Assembly: GCA_016256075.1 (NCBI GenBank)
Contig: SDVU01000346.1
Coordinates: 1 to 14,640 of the forward strand
Direction of reading: 5' to 3'
DNA: 14,640 nucleotides
Origin: Dictyocoela muelleri
Taxonomy: Eukaryota > Microsporidia
The position numbers and the translations under genes are program-made. Within the stretch, counting starts at the first letter, position 1. The number at the start of each line of letters is the position of its first letter. This document shows, piece by piece, positions 1-7,527 of the stretch. The notes below the pieces were generated by a model. It worked only from the letters and a program-made list of their open reading frames with translations, did not search any database and was not told where the DNA came from.

Positions 1-74
1 GTTCTGTAGTCCAGTGGTACAGATAATAATTGCTAGGCAATTTTAGCGGGTTCGAGCCTCGTTGTGACACTTTT
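1..74 (+). ncRNA. tRNA-like sequence (tRNA pseudogene or SINE head), 5' end at the window edge
   Basis: An A-box-like block (TAGTCCAGTGGTA, 7-19) and a B-box-like block (GGGTTCGAGCC, 48-58) are spaced as in a tRNA, and TTTT, the RNA polymerase III stop signal, follows at 71-74. A T-arm can be drawn (GCGGG, loop TTCGAGC, CTCGT). The acceptor pairs only partly, and its first base would lie before the window. The D stem has three pairs. The anticodon hairpin can be drawn with loop GCTAGGC, but it has C where U33 belongs and leaves only a 2-nt variable region. It is therefore more likely a tRNA pseudogene or the head of a tRNA-derived SINE than a working tRNA. It shares the GCGGGTTCGA block and a TGTGNCA-type 3' end with the tRNA-like sequences near 12.7 kb. 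Confidence 0.55.
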
Positions 75-328
75 CTTTAATAAAAAAAAGTGGCGCTAAT
101 GACGCGGGTAGCGCGCTGCGCGCCCACATATACACATATAAATACCTTTAATAATATCAAAAATAAATCTTTTAAAAAATTTTTTAAAAATTTTTAATAA
201 CTATTATAAATATATAGAAATTAAAAAATGCCGGGTAAAAATAAATTTTTTTTTAAAATGTCGGGTATTATTAAAGAACGAAAATTGACAGTTTTTACAA
301 AATGCCTTGTGCGTGCATTTTACCAGCC
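75..328. other. AT-rich intergenic stretch with a GC palindrome and a short direct repeat
   Basis: No gene is seen. GCGCGCTGCGCGC at 111-123 is a perfect palindrome with a one-base centre, followed by CCACATATA. It resembles the GC-rich hairpins at 2.6-4.7 kb. The block AAAATGYCGGGTA occurs twice, 30 bp apart (225-237 and 255-267), in otherwise A/T-only sequence. Confidence 0.6.
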
Positions 329-2014
329 CTACTAATAACTCGCGACTGAAATTTTGACGCTTAACATTCTAAGATTTCTTAAGTCGGCTTTTGGTACTCT
401 TTTTTCTAAAAAAATTTTTATTTTTAACAACCCCTTAAAAATGAATGAATAAAAAATTTATGTGTACATTGCTTTAAACTCATTCATTAAAGACCATCCT
501 TTTATAGAAATAATCAGTGAATGAAAATATTATTGCAAGTATTGTGTTAAAATTTACACATAAAGACCTCATGATAAACGGAGGCCATTAGATAAGCATA
601 TATCTACTCAAGCTCATACTAGAGCCGTATATTCAAAACTTATTCTAAAAGACTGGAATTTGATGTTCAAGAAGGGGAGGTAGATCTTTTTGATGAGGAT
701 TCAATCAATATTTTCTTACGCGCAGCGATTCCTAGGCATAAGTTGGAGACACAAGAAATGAAAAACTTTTTTAAAAAATATACTTAAGAAACTTAAAAGC
801 GACTAAGCAAAATCAAACAACTGTTATAGATCGAATCTATACAAAAATATGATCAAATTTTAGAAAATATAAAGATAATGGAATATTATCTCATGTTCGA
901 TAAAACAAACAATATAAAAGAAGATATATATTGAATATTTTAGTAGGCCTATGGGCAAAAAATAAAATTGATAATAATCCGAAACTCATAAAGATGGTTG
1001 AGTTGAGCAAAACAAATTCTACCACAGTTCTAGCTGAAGTTCTCAATGTTGTTTCAATATTGTCAGATGGAAATATTATGAATTCTAAAATAAAACTAGT
1101 ACTCTCAGATATGGCAGATTAGGTTTTAAAAGCAGGAAGAATGTTAAAAGACATTATTACTTCTATAAAAATATTACCTGCCTAGCATATTTGGTTCATT
1201 TAGTATGTGAAACAATTAGATAGAATTCTGATGCTGTAGAAAATTTTATTGCTCTTCTTAAGCGTAAACTGACAAAAAATAAATTGAATCAACAACTATT
1301 TTACGTTGTCACAGATCTAAACATGCCTAAACCTCCCGTAATGATCCGTATGGACACATGTATAGGTTTGGGAGGTTTTTTGTTTTTTGAAAATATTAAA
1401 AAAATAAAGTTCTTTTAAACTATATGAGCAAAACAATGATTTAATATTTTTCGAGATGAAAGAAGATCAAAAATTGTATATAAAGTTTAGAAGAATAAAT
1501 AGTTTTCGCGTTTTAACACAGAGAATTAAAACATTAAAGATTCTACTTTGCCAATTAATGATCAGTTACGTATATTAAATCACGTTCTTAATGAAGTTAA
1601 AAATGAACTGAGCCTTTTAGAGAGAGTAAACTAATTGATTGCAAAGAATCCAGATTTGAATTTTATGCTCAATTCATCAATTGATATACCTCTTGAAGAA
1701 GATCAAATATTCGTCCCATTAACAACAGTACCCGTGGAAAGAAATTTTTATAAAGCTAACTTATCTACTAAATGATAGGAGAAGTAATTTAAAAACATAT
1801 TAATTATAATAAATACTTTTCTTATATTTTAATATATAAATCTTCTTTTTAGCCCATTGTGTTATTTTTTAATGTTAGTTTTACGTCGTTTATTATTTTT
1901 CTTTAAACGTCCAAAACCATTTTTGACCCGCCTTTTTTTAAGTGTCAAAAACCGCCTTTTTTGATTTTTTTTTTCTTTTAAAAAACCGGCCAAATTTCGG
2001 TCTCTACTAATAAC
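329..2014 (+). mobile_element. hAT-family DNA transposon, decayed, with terminal inverted repeats and direct repeats
   Basis: The ends are imperfect inverted repeats (GACTGAAATTTTGACGC near 344-360 and, reversed, GACCGAAATTTGGCCGG near 1986-2002). The 11-bp sequence CTACTAATAAC lies outside both ends (329-339 and 2004-2014). It is long enough to contain the 8-bp target duplication typical of hAT elements. The right subterminal region repeats a CCGCCTTTTTT block (about 1929-1940 and 1951-1961). The interior encodes a broken hAT transposase on the plus strand (separate entry). The element is about 1.66 kb. Family and ends come from sequence reading; no alignment was run. Confidence 0.75.
520..1778 (+). 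pseudogene. hAT transposase remnant
   Basis: Read in pieces across frames, this is a hAT transposase. A BED-like zinc finger has codons for Cys at 534 and 543 and His at 597 and 615, all in one frame. It is followed near 706-770 by the FLRAAIPRHKLE segment, like the region after the finger in hAT proteins. The longest open stretch (931-1122) carries ELSKTNSTTV and LSDMAD, from the part of the catalytic domain near the second Asp. A histidine and LVCET-type block follows near 1190-1215, a KPPV block near 1330, and the C-terminal dimerisation signature VPVERNF at 1728-1748. Several stops and frame changes break it, including a TAG right after LSDMAD at 1120-1122 and a TAA after the KKYT segment near 785. 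It is non-functional. Confidence 0.75.
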
Positions 2015-2286
2015 GAATATACTTTTTTAATTTTAAAAAATATTTTTGATAATAAATCTGAAAATTATTTTTAATGATTTTAAGGGTATTTAAACTAAAT
2101 ATTCACACCAATGCTGTTTATTAGCAAAAAAATAATTTAAATAATAACAAAAAACAATTTACAGTTAGATTAGAATAATGAATTTTCCAATCAATAAAAT
2201 AAGAGATTAATGAGATATTATACTAATATTTATAAATTGGGTTAAAAATATTATTTATTATAAAAGAGTATAGAAAGTAAAATTTT
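2015..2286. other. Intergenic region upstream of the glutaredoxin gene
   Basis: This is A/T-rich sequence with no coding signal. A TATA-like TATAAAAG lies at 2259-2266, about 21 bp before the next start codon, and GGG at 2239-2241 lies about 46 bp before it. There is no CCC at the start codon here, unlike the two other starts discussed, so promoter assignment is uncertain. Confidence 0.4.
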
Positions 2287-2574
2287 ATGAGTTATTTAGC
2301 AAAGGAATTAGACAAAAACAAAAACATAATAATTGTTAATCACTCTTCATTTTTATGTAATGATGCTATTTTATTTCTAAAAAAGAAAAAAATAAATTAT
2401 GTGATCATTCCTGAAGAATTAGGAAAAGAAATGATTTCTGAAATTAATCAAATTTACGATTGGCATACATTACCTATAATATTTTTAGAAGGTGAATTTA
2501 TAGGGAGCTTAGATGAACTTGAGAGATTTTATGCAAGCAAAAAATCTAGTTGGCGCGATAAAAATCTATTTTAA
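2287..2574 (+). CDS. Glutaredoxin-like protein (monothiol-type active site CNDA)
   Basis: This 95-residue protein has the size and plan of a single glutaredoxin domain. Residues 13-18 (NIIIVNH) look like strand 1. The active-site Cys is at 24, in the motif C-N-D-A (24-27), where dithiol glutaredoxins have C-P-Y-C. TLP at 61-63 is the cis-Pro loop that holds glutathione, and IIFLEGEFIGSLDEL (64-78) matches the family's strand 3, turn, strand 4 and the GG/GSxDDL glutathione-binding loop. Glutaredoxins reduce protein-glutathione disulfides or, in monothiol forms, help carry iron-sulfur clusters. With no second Cys in the motif, only monothiol chemistry is likely. No targeting peptide is seen, so a cytosolic location is inferred. 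The only in-frame Met near the start was used. The gene stands alone between a hAT remnant and a palindrome. A thioredoxin-fold protein of another subfamily is the main alternative. Confidence 0.8.
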   Translation: MSYLAKELDKNKNIIIVNHSSFLCNDAILFLKKKKINYVIIPEELGKEMISEINQIYDWHTLPIIFLEGEFIGSLDELERFYASKKSSWRDKNLF

Positions 2575-2621
2575 ATTAAAACAATGTCTATTATTAATTT
2601 TATCATTTAATATTAATGTTA

Positions 2622-2775
2622 TTCACGCGCGAAACGCGAGATCATGTAAAGTGAGAGACCATCGAAGGTGTATTATGAAATATTTGAATAGGAAAAAAAA
2701 TGTAGAAATGGTTTTTTTTGATTTAAATATTTTTCAATTGCTCATCCGATGGGCTCGAGCTTCGCGTGTATAATT
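2622..2775. repeat. Imperfect palindrome of about 150 bp, small foldback-like repeat
   Basis: The left arm (about 2623-2690) and right arm (about 2701-2773) are reverse complements with mismatches and small gaps. ACCATCGAAGG...GAAATATTTGAAT on the left corresponds to CCCATCGGATG...AAAATATTTAAAT read backwards from the right. GC-rich blocks sit at the outer ends (CACGCGCGAAACGCGAG, and CTCGAGCTTCGCGTGTA in reverse). The centre is a short A/G/T-rich spacer near 2691-2700. The open frame across it has no protein-like features. Confidence 0.5.
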
Positions 2776-2781
2776 ATTGTC

Positions 2782-2803
2782 CGCGCGAAGCGCGCGACAT
2801 GCG
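2782..2803 (-). repeat. GC-rich hairpin, dispersed family member
   Basis: CGCGCGAAGCGCGCGACATGC is an almost perfect inverted repeat in very AT-rich DNA. Read on the minus strand, GCATGTCGCGCGCTTCGCGCG is followed by ACAATAATTA. That is close to the plus-strand copy at 3513-3547, and the similarity runs over about 35 bp. Related copies lie at about 2624-2640, 4719-4742 and 111-123. Confidence 0.6.
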
Positions 2804-2904
2804 AAAAGCTACCGTCCAATTCCCAGGAATGCATTTTTTTATTTTTTTTATTTTTTTTTTAAATTTTATTTTAAATTTAGTTTAAATAAAACAGTGATGA
2901 TGTT
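2804..2904. other. Short spacer, A/T-rich
   Basis: A poly-T/A stretch (2827-2890) separates the GC hairpin from the foldback-like element. No gene or repeat was recognised. Confidence 0.4.
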
Positions 2905-3412
2905 TTTAGATTAAATTTTTTAAGTGAACATGTATTGTCGACTGTGAAGATTCCGACATGTGTATCGCTGCACTTTTGTCTGGTAATTTTTGAAATTTTA
3001 AAATTAACTTTTTATAAATTTTTTAAAGAAAAAGTTTGATAATCATAAATTGAATTATGAAAAAAAAATATAAAAAAATATGATTATATCTATTCTAAGT
3101 ATAAAAAGTAATTTTCCTTTTAATTAAAATATTTATATTGTAAATTTTATTGTTGTAATTAAAATCGGTATTATAGCTATATTTTTAAAAATATTATGAA
3201 CCACAATATATTTATTTTTTGAAATAAAAAATTTAAATATTAAAAAAAAATAAATTTGTAGCTCCTAGGCAAGCTATTACGTAGCCATTACCAATACAAT
3301 TGTTAGGTTATTAATAAAGCTATCAATTTCATAATTAAATAAATATAATACTAATCCTCAGTTGTTTTGTGAGTAATTGTTAATAAAATTATGCCGGTTC
3401 GTAATATGGTAT

Positions 3413-3453
3413 GTGGAGCTTCTCGCATGTTTGTAATGCGTCTCGCATGAGTA
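3413..3453 (+). repeat. Short tandem units in the left foldback arm
   Basis: TTCTCGCATG...AATGCG followed by TCTCGCATGAG gives about two units. It is the counterpart, on the opposite strand, of the expanded array at 3905-4045 in the right arm. Confidence 0.55.
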
Positions 3454-3512
3454 ATTAGAAAAAAATTCCAAAATTAAAGTGTAATTTAAAGCGAAATGCG
3501 TGCCCGTATTTT

Positions 3513-3547
3513 GCATGTCGCGCGTTTCGCGCGCCACAATTATTAGA
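3513..3547 (+). repeat. GC-rich hairpin at the inner end of the left foldback arm
   Basis: GCATGTCGCGCGTTTCGCGC forms a strong hairpin (CGCGCG, loop TTT, CGCGCG) and is followed by CCACAATTATTAG. It is the best preserved plus-strand copy of the dispersed hairpin family. It aligns with the AAGAGCAAGCATG region at 3815-3845 of the opposite arm read in reverse. Confidence 0.6.
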
Positions 3548-3813
3548 TATTAAGTATTTAATAATTCATTTTTATTCTTAATTTTAAGTTTATAGTCATA
3601 TCATGACCCACATTCATTTCTTTAATACAATTATAACATTACATTGTTAGGTACAGATATAAATCATTTTGATTTTTCTCGATTTTTAGTGCATAATTGT
3701 ATTTTTTAAAACATTTTTTTTAAAATGAAATAACAAATTCAAATTTGCTAAATATGTAAAATTATATCATTTTTTATATAGAATTTATTCTATGTATGAT
3801 AATTTCGGTGTGC

Positions 3814-3849
3814 GAAGAGCAAGCATGTGAAGAGCAAGCATGCGAACAG
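3814..3849 (+). repeat. 15-bp tandem repeat at the inner end of the right foldback arm
   Basis: The 15-bp unit GCGAAGAGCAAGCAT occurs twice with one change, followed by a partial third copy (GCGAACAGC). In the left arm the same place holds the GC-rich hairpin at 3513-3536, so the repeat appears to have arisen in this arm only. Confidence 0.55.
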
Positions 3850-3904
3850 CGCTCGTATTTATATCTTAATTACATTTTATTCATGGTTATTATTTTAGAT
3901 TCTC

Positions 3905-4045
3905 ATGCCAAAAGCGTTACAACCATGCCAGACGCGTTACAGCCATGCCAAACGCGTTACAGCATTGCCAGACACGTTACATATTCATGCCAGACGCGTT
4001 ACATATATGCGAGAAAGGTTTCATACTGCGAGAACCGCTACTACA
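3905..4045 (-). repeat. About 20-bp tandem array in the right foldback arm
   Basis: About six units of 20-22 bp, consensus ATGCCAGACGCGTTACANCC on the plus strand, end in two more diverged units (ATGCGAGAAAGGTTTCATAC, GCGAGAACCGC). Unit length is not a multiple of three, so the open frame over it is not a repeat protein. The left arm has only about two matching units, which shows copy-number change after the arms formed. Confidence 0.7.
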
Positions 4046-4560
4046 TCATCTTAAAGTACCATTGTAATATTTTATTATGTTTCAATTAAACAAGCATCTG
4101 GAAATTAGTATTATAATTTATTACATATGAAATTAACGGCTTTATTAATAACCGACAAAATATAGTAATGACTAAACAATAGCTTGATCCTAATATCTAA
4201 AATATTTTTGAGAACATTTTTATTTATCTTAAAATTTATATAGATTATGGTTTAGAAAATTTATATAAATAAAAATATAATAACATTTATATTATCAAAT
4301 AGAAAGAAATAATTTACTTAAAATAATTTATTTAAAATGAAATAATCTTTATACTTAATATAGATTATCGTTTTTTTTACTCATTCAATTCATGATTACA
4401 AAACTTTTCGTATTAAAAATTTAATAAAAAGTAAATATGAAATTTCAAAAAAATAAAAATCGGAATTTGAAATTAAACTCTCCAAAGTACACCGATTTTA
4501 TTTATACACGCTCCATAGTCGACAATATTGTACTCTTAAAAAATTTAAATTATAAAAATA

Positions 4561-4799
4561 AAGTTTTTAATAATTAAAAATTAAATTTTCAAAATAAAAA
4601 ATTATTAAAAATTGTAAAATTATAAAATTATAAAATCATGAAAATTATAAATTATCAATAAAGCTAAATAAATAAATAAATAAAAATACACTTCGGAAAA
4701 TCGTCGCTCGCGCCAATAGCATGTCGTGCGCTTCGTGCGCAGTAATAAATACTTATGTATCTAAAATATCTTTAATAATGGAGATCAACATATTATTAT
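4561..4799. other. AT-rich spacer with an AAAT microsatellite and a GC-rich hairpin
   Basis: Near-pure A/T sequence runs to about 4660, followed by an (AAAT)n run at about 4664-4685. Another member of the GC hairpin family lies at 4719-4742 (GCATGTCGTGCGCTTCGTGC, then GCAGTAATAAAT), in plus orientation. No coding signal was found. The 64-codon frame starting at 4721 begins inside the hairpin and runs antisense to the adjacent transposase remnant. Confidence 0.5.
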
Positions 4800-5455
4800 C
4801 AAGACATCTTACTCTAAGACGAAAAGGTGACTTTAAACAAGATAAAAATTTCTTAATAGGGTTTAGTTATGATGATATAAGGCGAGAACTTAAACGTATA
4901 GACCTTATCGTATAAACCTTGTAGAATCTCAGATGTTTTATGTATCGAATCATTGTCCATAACAACACATTTTCAATCATTGTTTCCACTCTTGGCTACG
5001 TTGTTTTTATAAAAAGAATGACTTCGAATGGTTTAAAACGTCTTAGTTTAAGCCTTTCAAAAACAATTCTTGGGGATTTATTGCAAAGAGTAGAGATTTA
5101 TTTGTACATTTCGAGTTAGGTGCATCTATATAAAATTTCGCATTATTTTGTGTATAGCCCAATTGGGGTGATATATGAATATTAAATCCTGTCTCGTCGA
5201 TTTAAATCAATTGATCATCACAAATATTTCCATCAAATTACCCGTATTGATTTCTGAAAAGTCTGTTTTGATCTATATTACGGTTAATCGAAACAAAATA
5301 TGCATCTTTCTGGAATGTTTTATTTAATTGCATTATTCTGCAAATTATAGACGGTGAATAAGTAGTCGTCCTGATACACGCATGTAATTAATCAGGCGAA
5401 AAATTTAGATTTATACGTGGATTACTAGCAATTTTTGATGCTATAATGTTTATTT
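4800..5455 (-). pseudogene. IS630/Tc1/mariner (DDE_3) transposase remnant
   Basis: Reading the minus strand from about 5445 gives an N-terminal helix-turn-helix like that of IS630/Tc1 transposases (IIASKIASNPRINL, then YSPSIICRIMQLNKTFQKDA). It is followed by an RNxxQNRLFRNQY segment typical of the linker. The first catalytic Asp lies in IDETGFNIH (about 5179-5201), followed by an LGYTQNNAKF block (the usual ..GWS..G.. region) and NKSLLFAINPQ. After a frame change comes VVMDNDSIHKT with the second catalytic Asp (about 4938-4970), then FKFSPY and EIFILFKVTF, where the third acidic residue would lie. At least three in-frame stops and one frame change break it. Terminal repeats were not found. 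It is a decayed cut-and-paste transposon. Confidence 0.7.
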
Positions 5456-5582
5456 CATTATGATAGTCTTTTTATTTATTTTTTCTATTCAACGGCGAAC
5501 TCGTATGAACAAAGATTGATGAATTTTTCTGCTAAATATCCATTATACATTTTACAAATACATGAATATAATAACACTGTAA

Positions 5583-5753
5583 TCCTTCTCATTTTATTCT
5601 TATTAGAGTTTACAGAACTTATAATCTTAAGAAAATTTGGTACTACTACTATCCTATGACCGAAAATTTTTTTAAATAAAAAGTAAATGTAAATATGTTA
5701 TTAAGGATTAAATTGCGTGTTGAAAACGAATAGAAATGTATTTTCAAGTATTT
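5583..5753 (+). repeat. Left 170-bp direct repeat flanking the MULE
   Basis: This stretch matches 7359-7527 at roughly 95% identity by eye, in the same orientation, from TCCTTCT to TTTTCAAGTATTT. It stops 1-2 bp before the left MULE terminus, and its partner begins directly after the right terminus. From AAAATTTGG (5632) onward it is also the reverse complement of 7600-7713. Confidence 0.8.
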
Positions 5754-5832
5754 ACCAAACCGAAAAAATCCGTAGGCATTTTTTCGGTTTGGGAGATTGT
5801 CGTTTTTACAGAAAAAACGACAAAAATTTTTA

Positions 5833-5838
5833 CCCATG
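5833..5838 (+). promoter_or_regulatory. CCC start signal of the MULE transposase
   Basis: CCC directly precedes ATG at 5836. In microsporidia a CCC-like motif just upstream of the start codon marks expressed genes (known for the group). Its presence supports 5836, not the in-frame ATG at 5797 inside the terminal hairpin, as the true start. It also suggests the element used the host's own transcription signal. Confidence 0.5.
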
Positions 5839-7098
5839 GAAAAATTCAAAATTATGAATTCACAGAAAGAAAACGGTAAAATTAAGATTATTTTTAATGA
5901 TTACATTTATAATCATGATACTACTTCAAAAAATTTTGTAAGTTGGAGGTGTGCTCGCCGTGATTGTCCGGGGCGACTACGTACAGATAAAGAGATTACT
6001 AAAATTTTGTAATCTATTGAACATTGGCATGAAAAAGAAGAAGAACGAATTAAAAAAATGAATGTAAATCGCCAATTGAAAGAAAATGCAAAAATGACTA
6101 GTGAGGGGTTTATTGAATCTTTAAATAAGGCTTTGCTATTTTTCCGATTGAAAAATATTGCCACATGAGTCGGTATCAAAGTATGCGAGATTATTTTTTA
6201 AAAATCAGAACAAAAACATAAAACTATTAAAACTTATGACATTCCCGAATCTCAAGAAATCACATACGACAATGAATTATTTTTACAATATGATTCTGGA
6301 ATAAAACAAAAAGATCGATTTTTAATCTTTGCTACAAAATACAATTTCGAATTACTAAGTGTTTCTAAAGTTTGGCTAGCTGATGGCACATTTTATAGTT
6401 CCCCTAAAGGGTTTCAGCAAGTATACATTTTACATGGCGATGTTTTCGGAAATATGATTCCTTTAGTATTTTTGATAATGAAATCTAAATCACAAAAATC
6501 GTATACAGAAGCTTTTCGAAAAATATTTACTTTTCTGAAAAAAGGTCCTGATGTTTTCATTATTGACTTTGAAATTGCCGTTTTCAATTCAATTAAAACC
6601 ATTTTCCCTAATACTAAAATTAATGGTTGTAATTTTCATTTTAATCAACTCATTGTTAATTTTTTGAAAAAAAATCAGTTGATTGGGATATATAAAGTTA
6701 ATGAAAAGTTCAGAAAATTTGTAAAGTATTTATTGATTTTAAGCTATGTTCCAAAAGAAAAAATTGAGGTTGAATTTGAAAAAATTATAGCTATTAAGGA
6801 AGATAATAATATTTATGATATAATTATAAAATATTTTAAATTAAATTTTATTGAAAATTTTGATAATAAAATTAAAAATAAAGATTTTTGGAACGTATAT
6901 GACCGTGTTAAAGAAAATATTCCCACAACTACCAATAGCTGTGAAGCATATCATCGACATATAAATTCTAAAATCAGCAGAAAAAATATGAATTTAGTCA
7001 GGGTTATCGAAATTTTGAAACAAGAAGAACGACGTCTTAAACTTAAAATCCAAAAGCTAAAAAGCGCAACTTTTCAATCAGACGAAAAGAATGTTTAA
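5836..7098 (+). pseudogene. MULE transposase with FLYWCH zinc finger, interrupted by three stop codons
   Basis: One reading frame runs about 420 codons from the ATG at 5836 with stops TAA 6010, TGA 6166 and TAA 6199 and no frameshift. Residues 10-65 are a FLYWCH finger: YNHDTTSKNFVSWRC, Cys 39 and 44, CPGRLRTD, then His 63 and 65 (HWH). Residues 175-375 are the MULE DDE domain: Asp183 in WLADGTF, Asp244 in IIDFE, the C-x-x-H pair Cys265/His268 (GCNFHF) and a candidate third acidic residue Glu370 in NSCEAYH. The last part is Lys-rich and helical. The 300 codons after the last stop are open, including the whole catalytic core, so inactivation looks recent compared with the other elements here. 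It would act in the nucleus, binding its own termini and cutting out and reinserting the element. Confidence 0.85.
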
Positions 7099-7358
7099 GA
7101 AGAAATATAATATTGAATTATAATTATTATGTTGGCTATGAATTTTTCAAAAATATGGAAAGGTTATTTGATTTGTATTTGGGAAAGTAAATAAATTGGT
7201 GATTTTCATTTATTTTTTTTATTTTAAGAATATCTTATTATTAAAATTTTTTATTTTTTGATATTTTTTATTATTATTTAAATATAAATTTTCGTCGTTT
7301 TTTCGGTAAAAATTACAAAAAAGGTCGAAAAAATGCCTTCTGCATTTTTTCGGCATGC

Positions 7359-7527
7359 TCCTTCTTATTTTATTCTTATTAGAGTTTACAGAACTTATAA
7401 TCTGAATAAAATTTGGTACTACTACTATCCTATGACCAAAATTTTTTAAATAAGAAGTAAATGTAAATATGTTATTAAGGATTAAATTGCGTGTTAAAAA
7501 CGAATAGAAAAGTATTTTCAAGTATTT
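7359..7527 (+). repeat. Right 170-bp direct repeat, also left arm of a palindrome
   Basis: This is the partner of 5583-5753. From AAAATTTGGTAC (7408) it pairs as a reverse complement with 7600-7713, so it serves both as the direct repeat and as half of a hairpin element. Confidence 0.8.

Larger units (their letters stand above)
2905..4560. mobile_element. Foldback-like element with very long terminal inverted repeats
   Basis: The left arm (about 2905-3547) and right arm (about 3792-4560) are reverse complements over some 600-750 bp. Matching landmarks, in order from the outside, are: AAATTTTTTAAG...TATTGTCGACT (about 2920-2952 against 4549-4515); TTGATAATCATAAATTGAAT (3037-3057) against its counterpart near 4390-4410; TCTAAGTATAAA; CAAGCTATTA...GTTATTAATAAAGC (3269-3321) against about 4180-4135; TAATACTAAT (3347-3356); the CTCGCATG tandem units; and GCATG...CACAATTATTA at the inner ends. 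The spacer of about 245 bp is A/T-rich and codes for nothing recognisable. There is no transposase, so it would be non-autonomous. Long inverted arms carrying tandem repeats are the hallmark of Foldback-type elements in other eukaryotes. Outer limits are uncertain by about 30 bp because the flanks are low-complexity. Confidence 0.75.
5755..7358 (+). mobile_element. MULE-type DNA transposon (FLYWCH/Phantom-like), about 1.6 kb, broken
   Basis: Terminal inverted repeats of about 66 bp enclose it: 5760-5825 and, reversed, 7292-7356. They share CGAAAAAATNCNNNAGGCATTT-like and TTTTTACNGAAAAAACGAC blocks. Each end also folds on itself. On the left, 15-bp perfect arms at 5755-5769 and 5778-5792 and 9-bp arms at 5799-5807 and 5813-5821 form two hairpins. 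On the right, 11-bp arms lie at 7326-7336 and 7342-7352. The cargo is one transposase on the plus strand. The element sits between 170-bp direct repeats instead of the 8-10 bp duplications usual for MULEs. Confidence 0.7.

Noticed and set aside
1-74. Functional tRNA gene
   Set aside because: The anticodon loop lacks U33, the variable region is too short and the acceptor pairs poorly. It is kept only as tRNA-like.
931-1122. 63-codon frame as a separate gene
   Set aside because: It is an open piece of the hAT transposase remnant, continuing on both sides beyond stops.
2513-2773. Open frame of 86 codons overlapping the glutaredoxin end
   Set aside because: It lies in another frame inside the glutaredoxin gene and then across the small palindrome. 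It has no domain-like features.
3796-4089. Cys-rich 97-codon frame with CEEQACEEQACEQ
   Set aside because: It is produced by the tandem repeats of the right foldback arm. The 20-bp units shift frame at every copy, so it does not encode a repeat protein.
4721-4915. 64-codon frame
   Set aside because: It starts inside a GC hairpin and runs antisense to the C-terminal part of the mariner-like transposase remnant.
7219-7521. 100-codon minus-strand frame
   Set aside because: It covers the MULE right terminus and the direct repeat. A sister frame exists at 5649-5849 only because the DNA is repeated.
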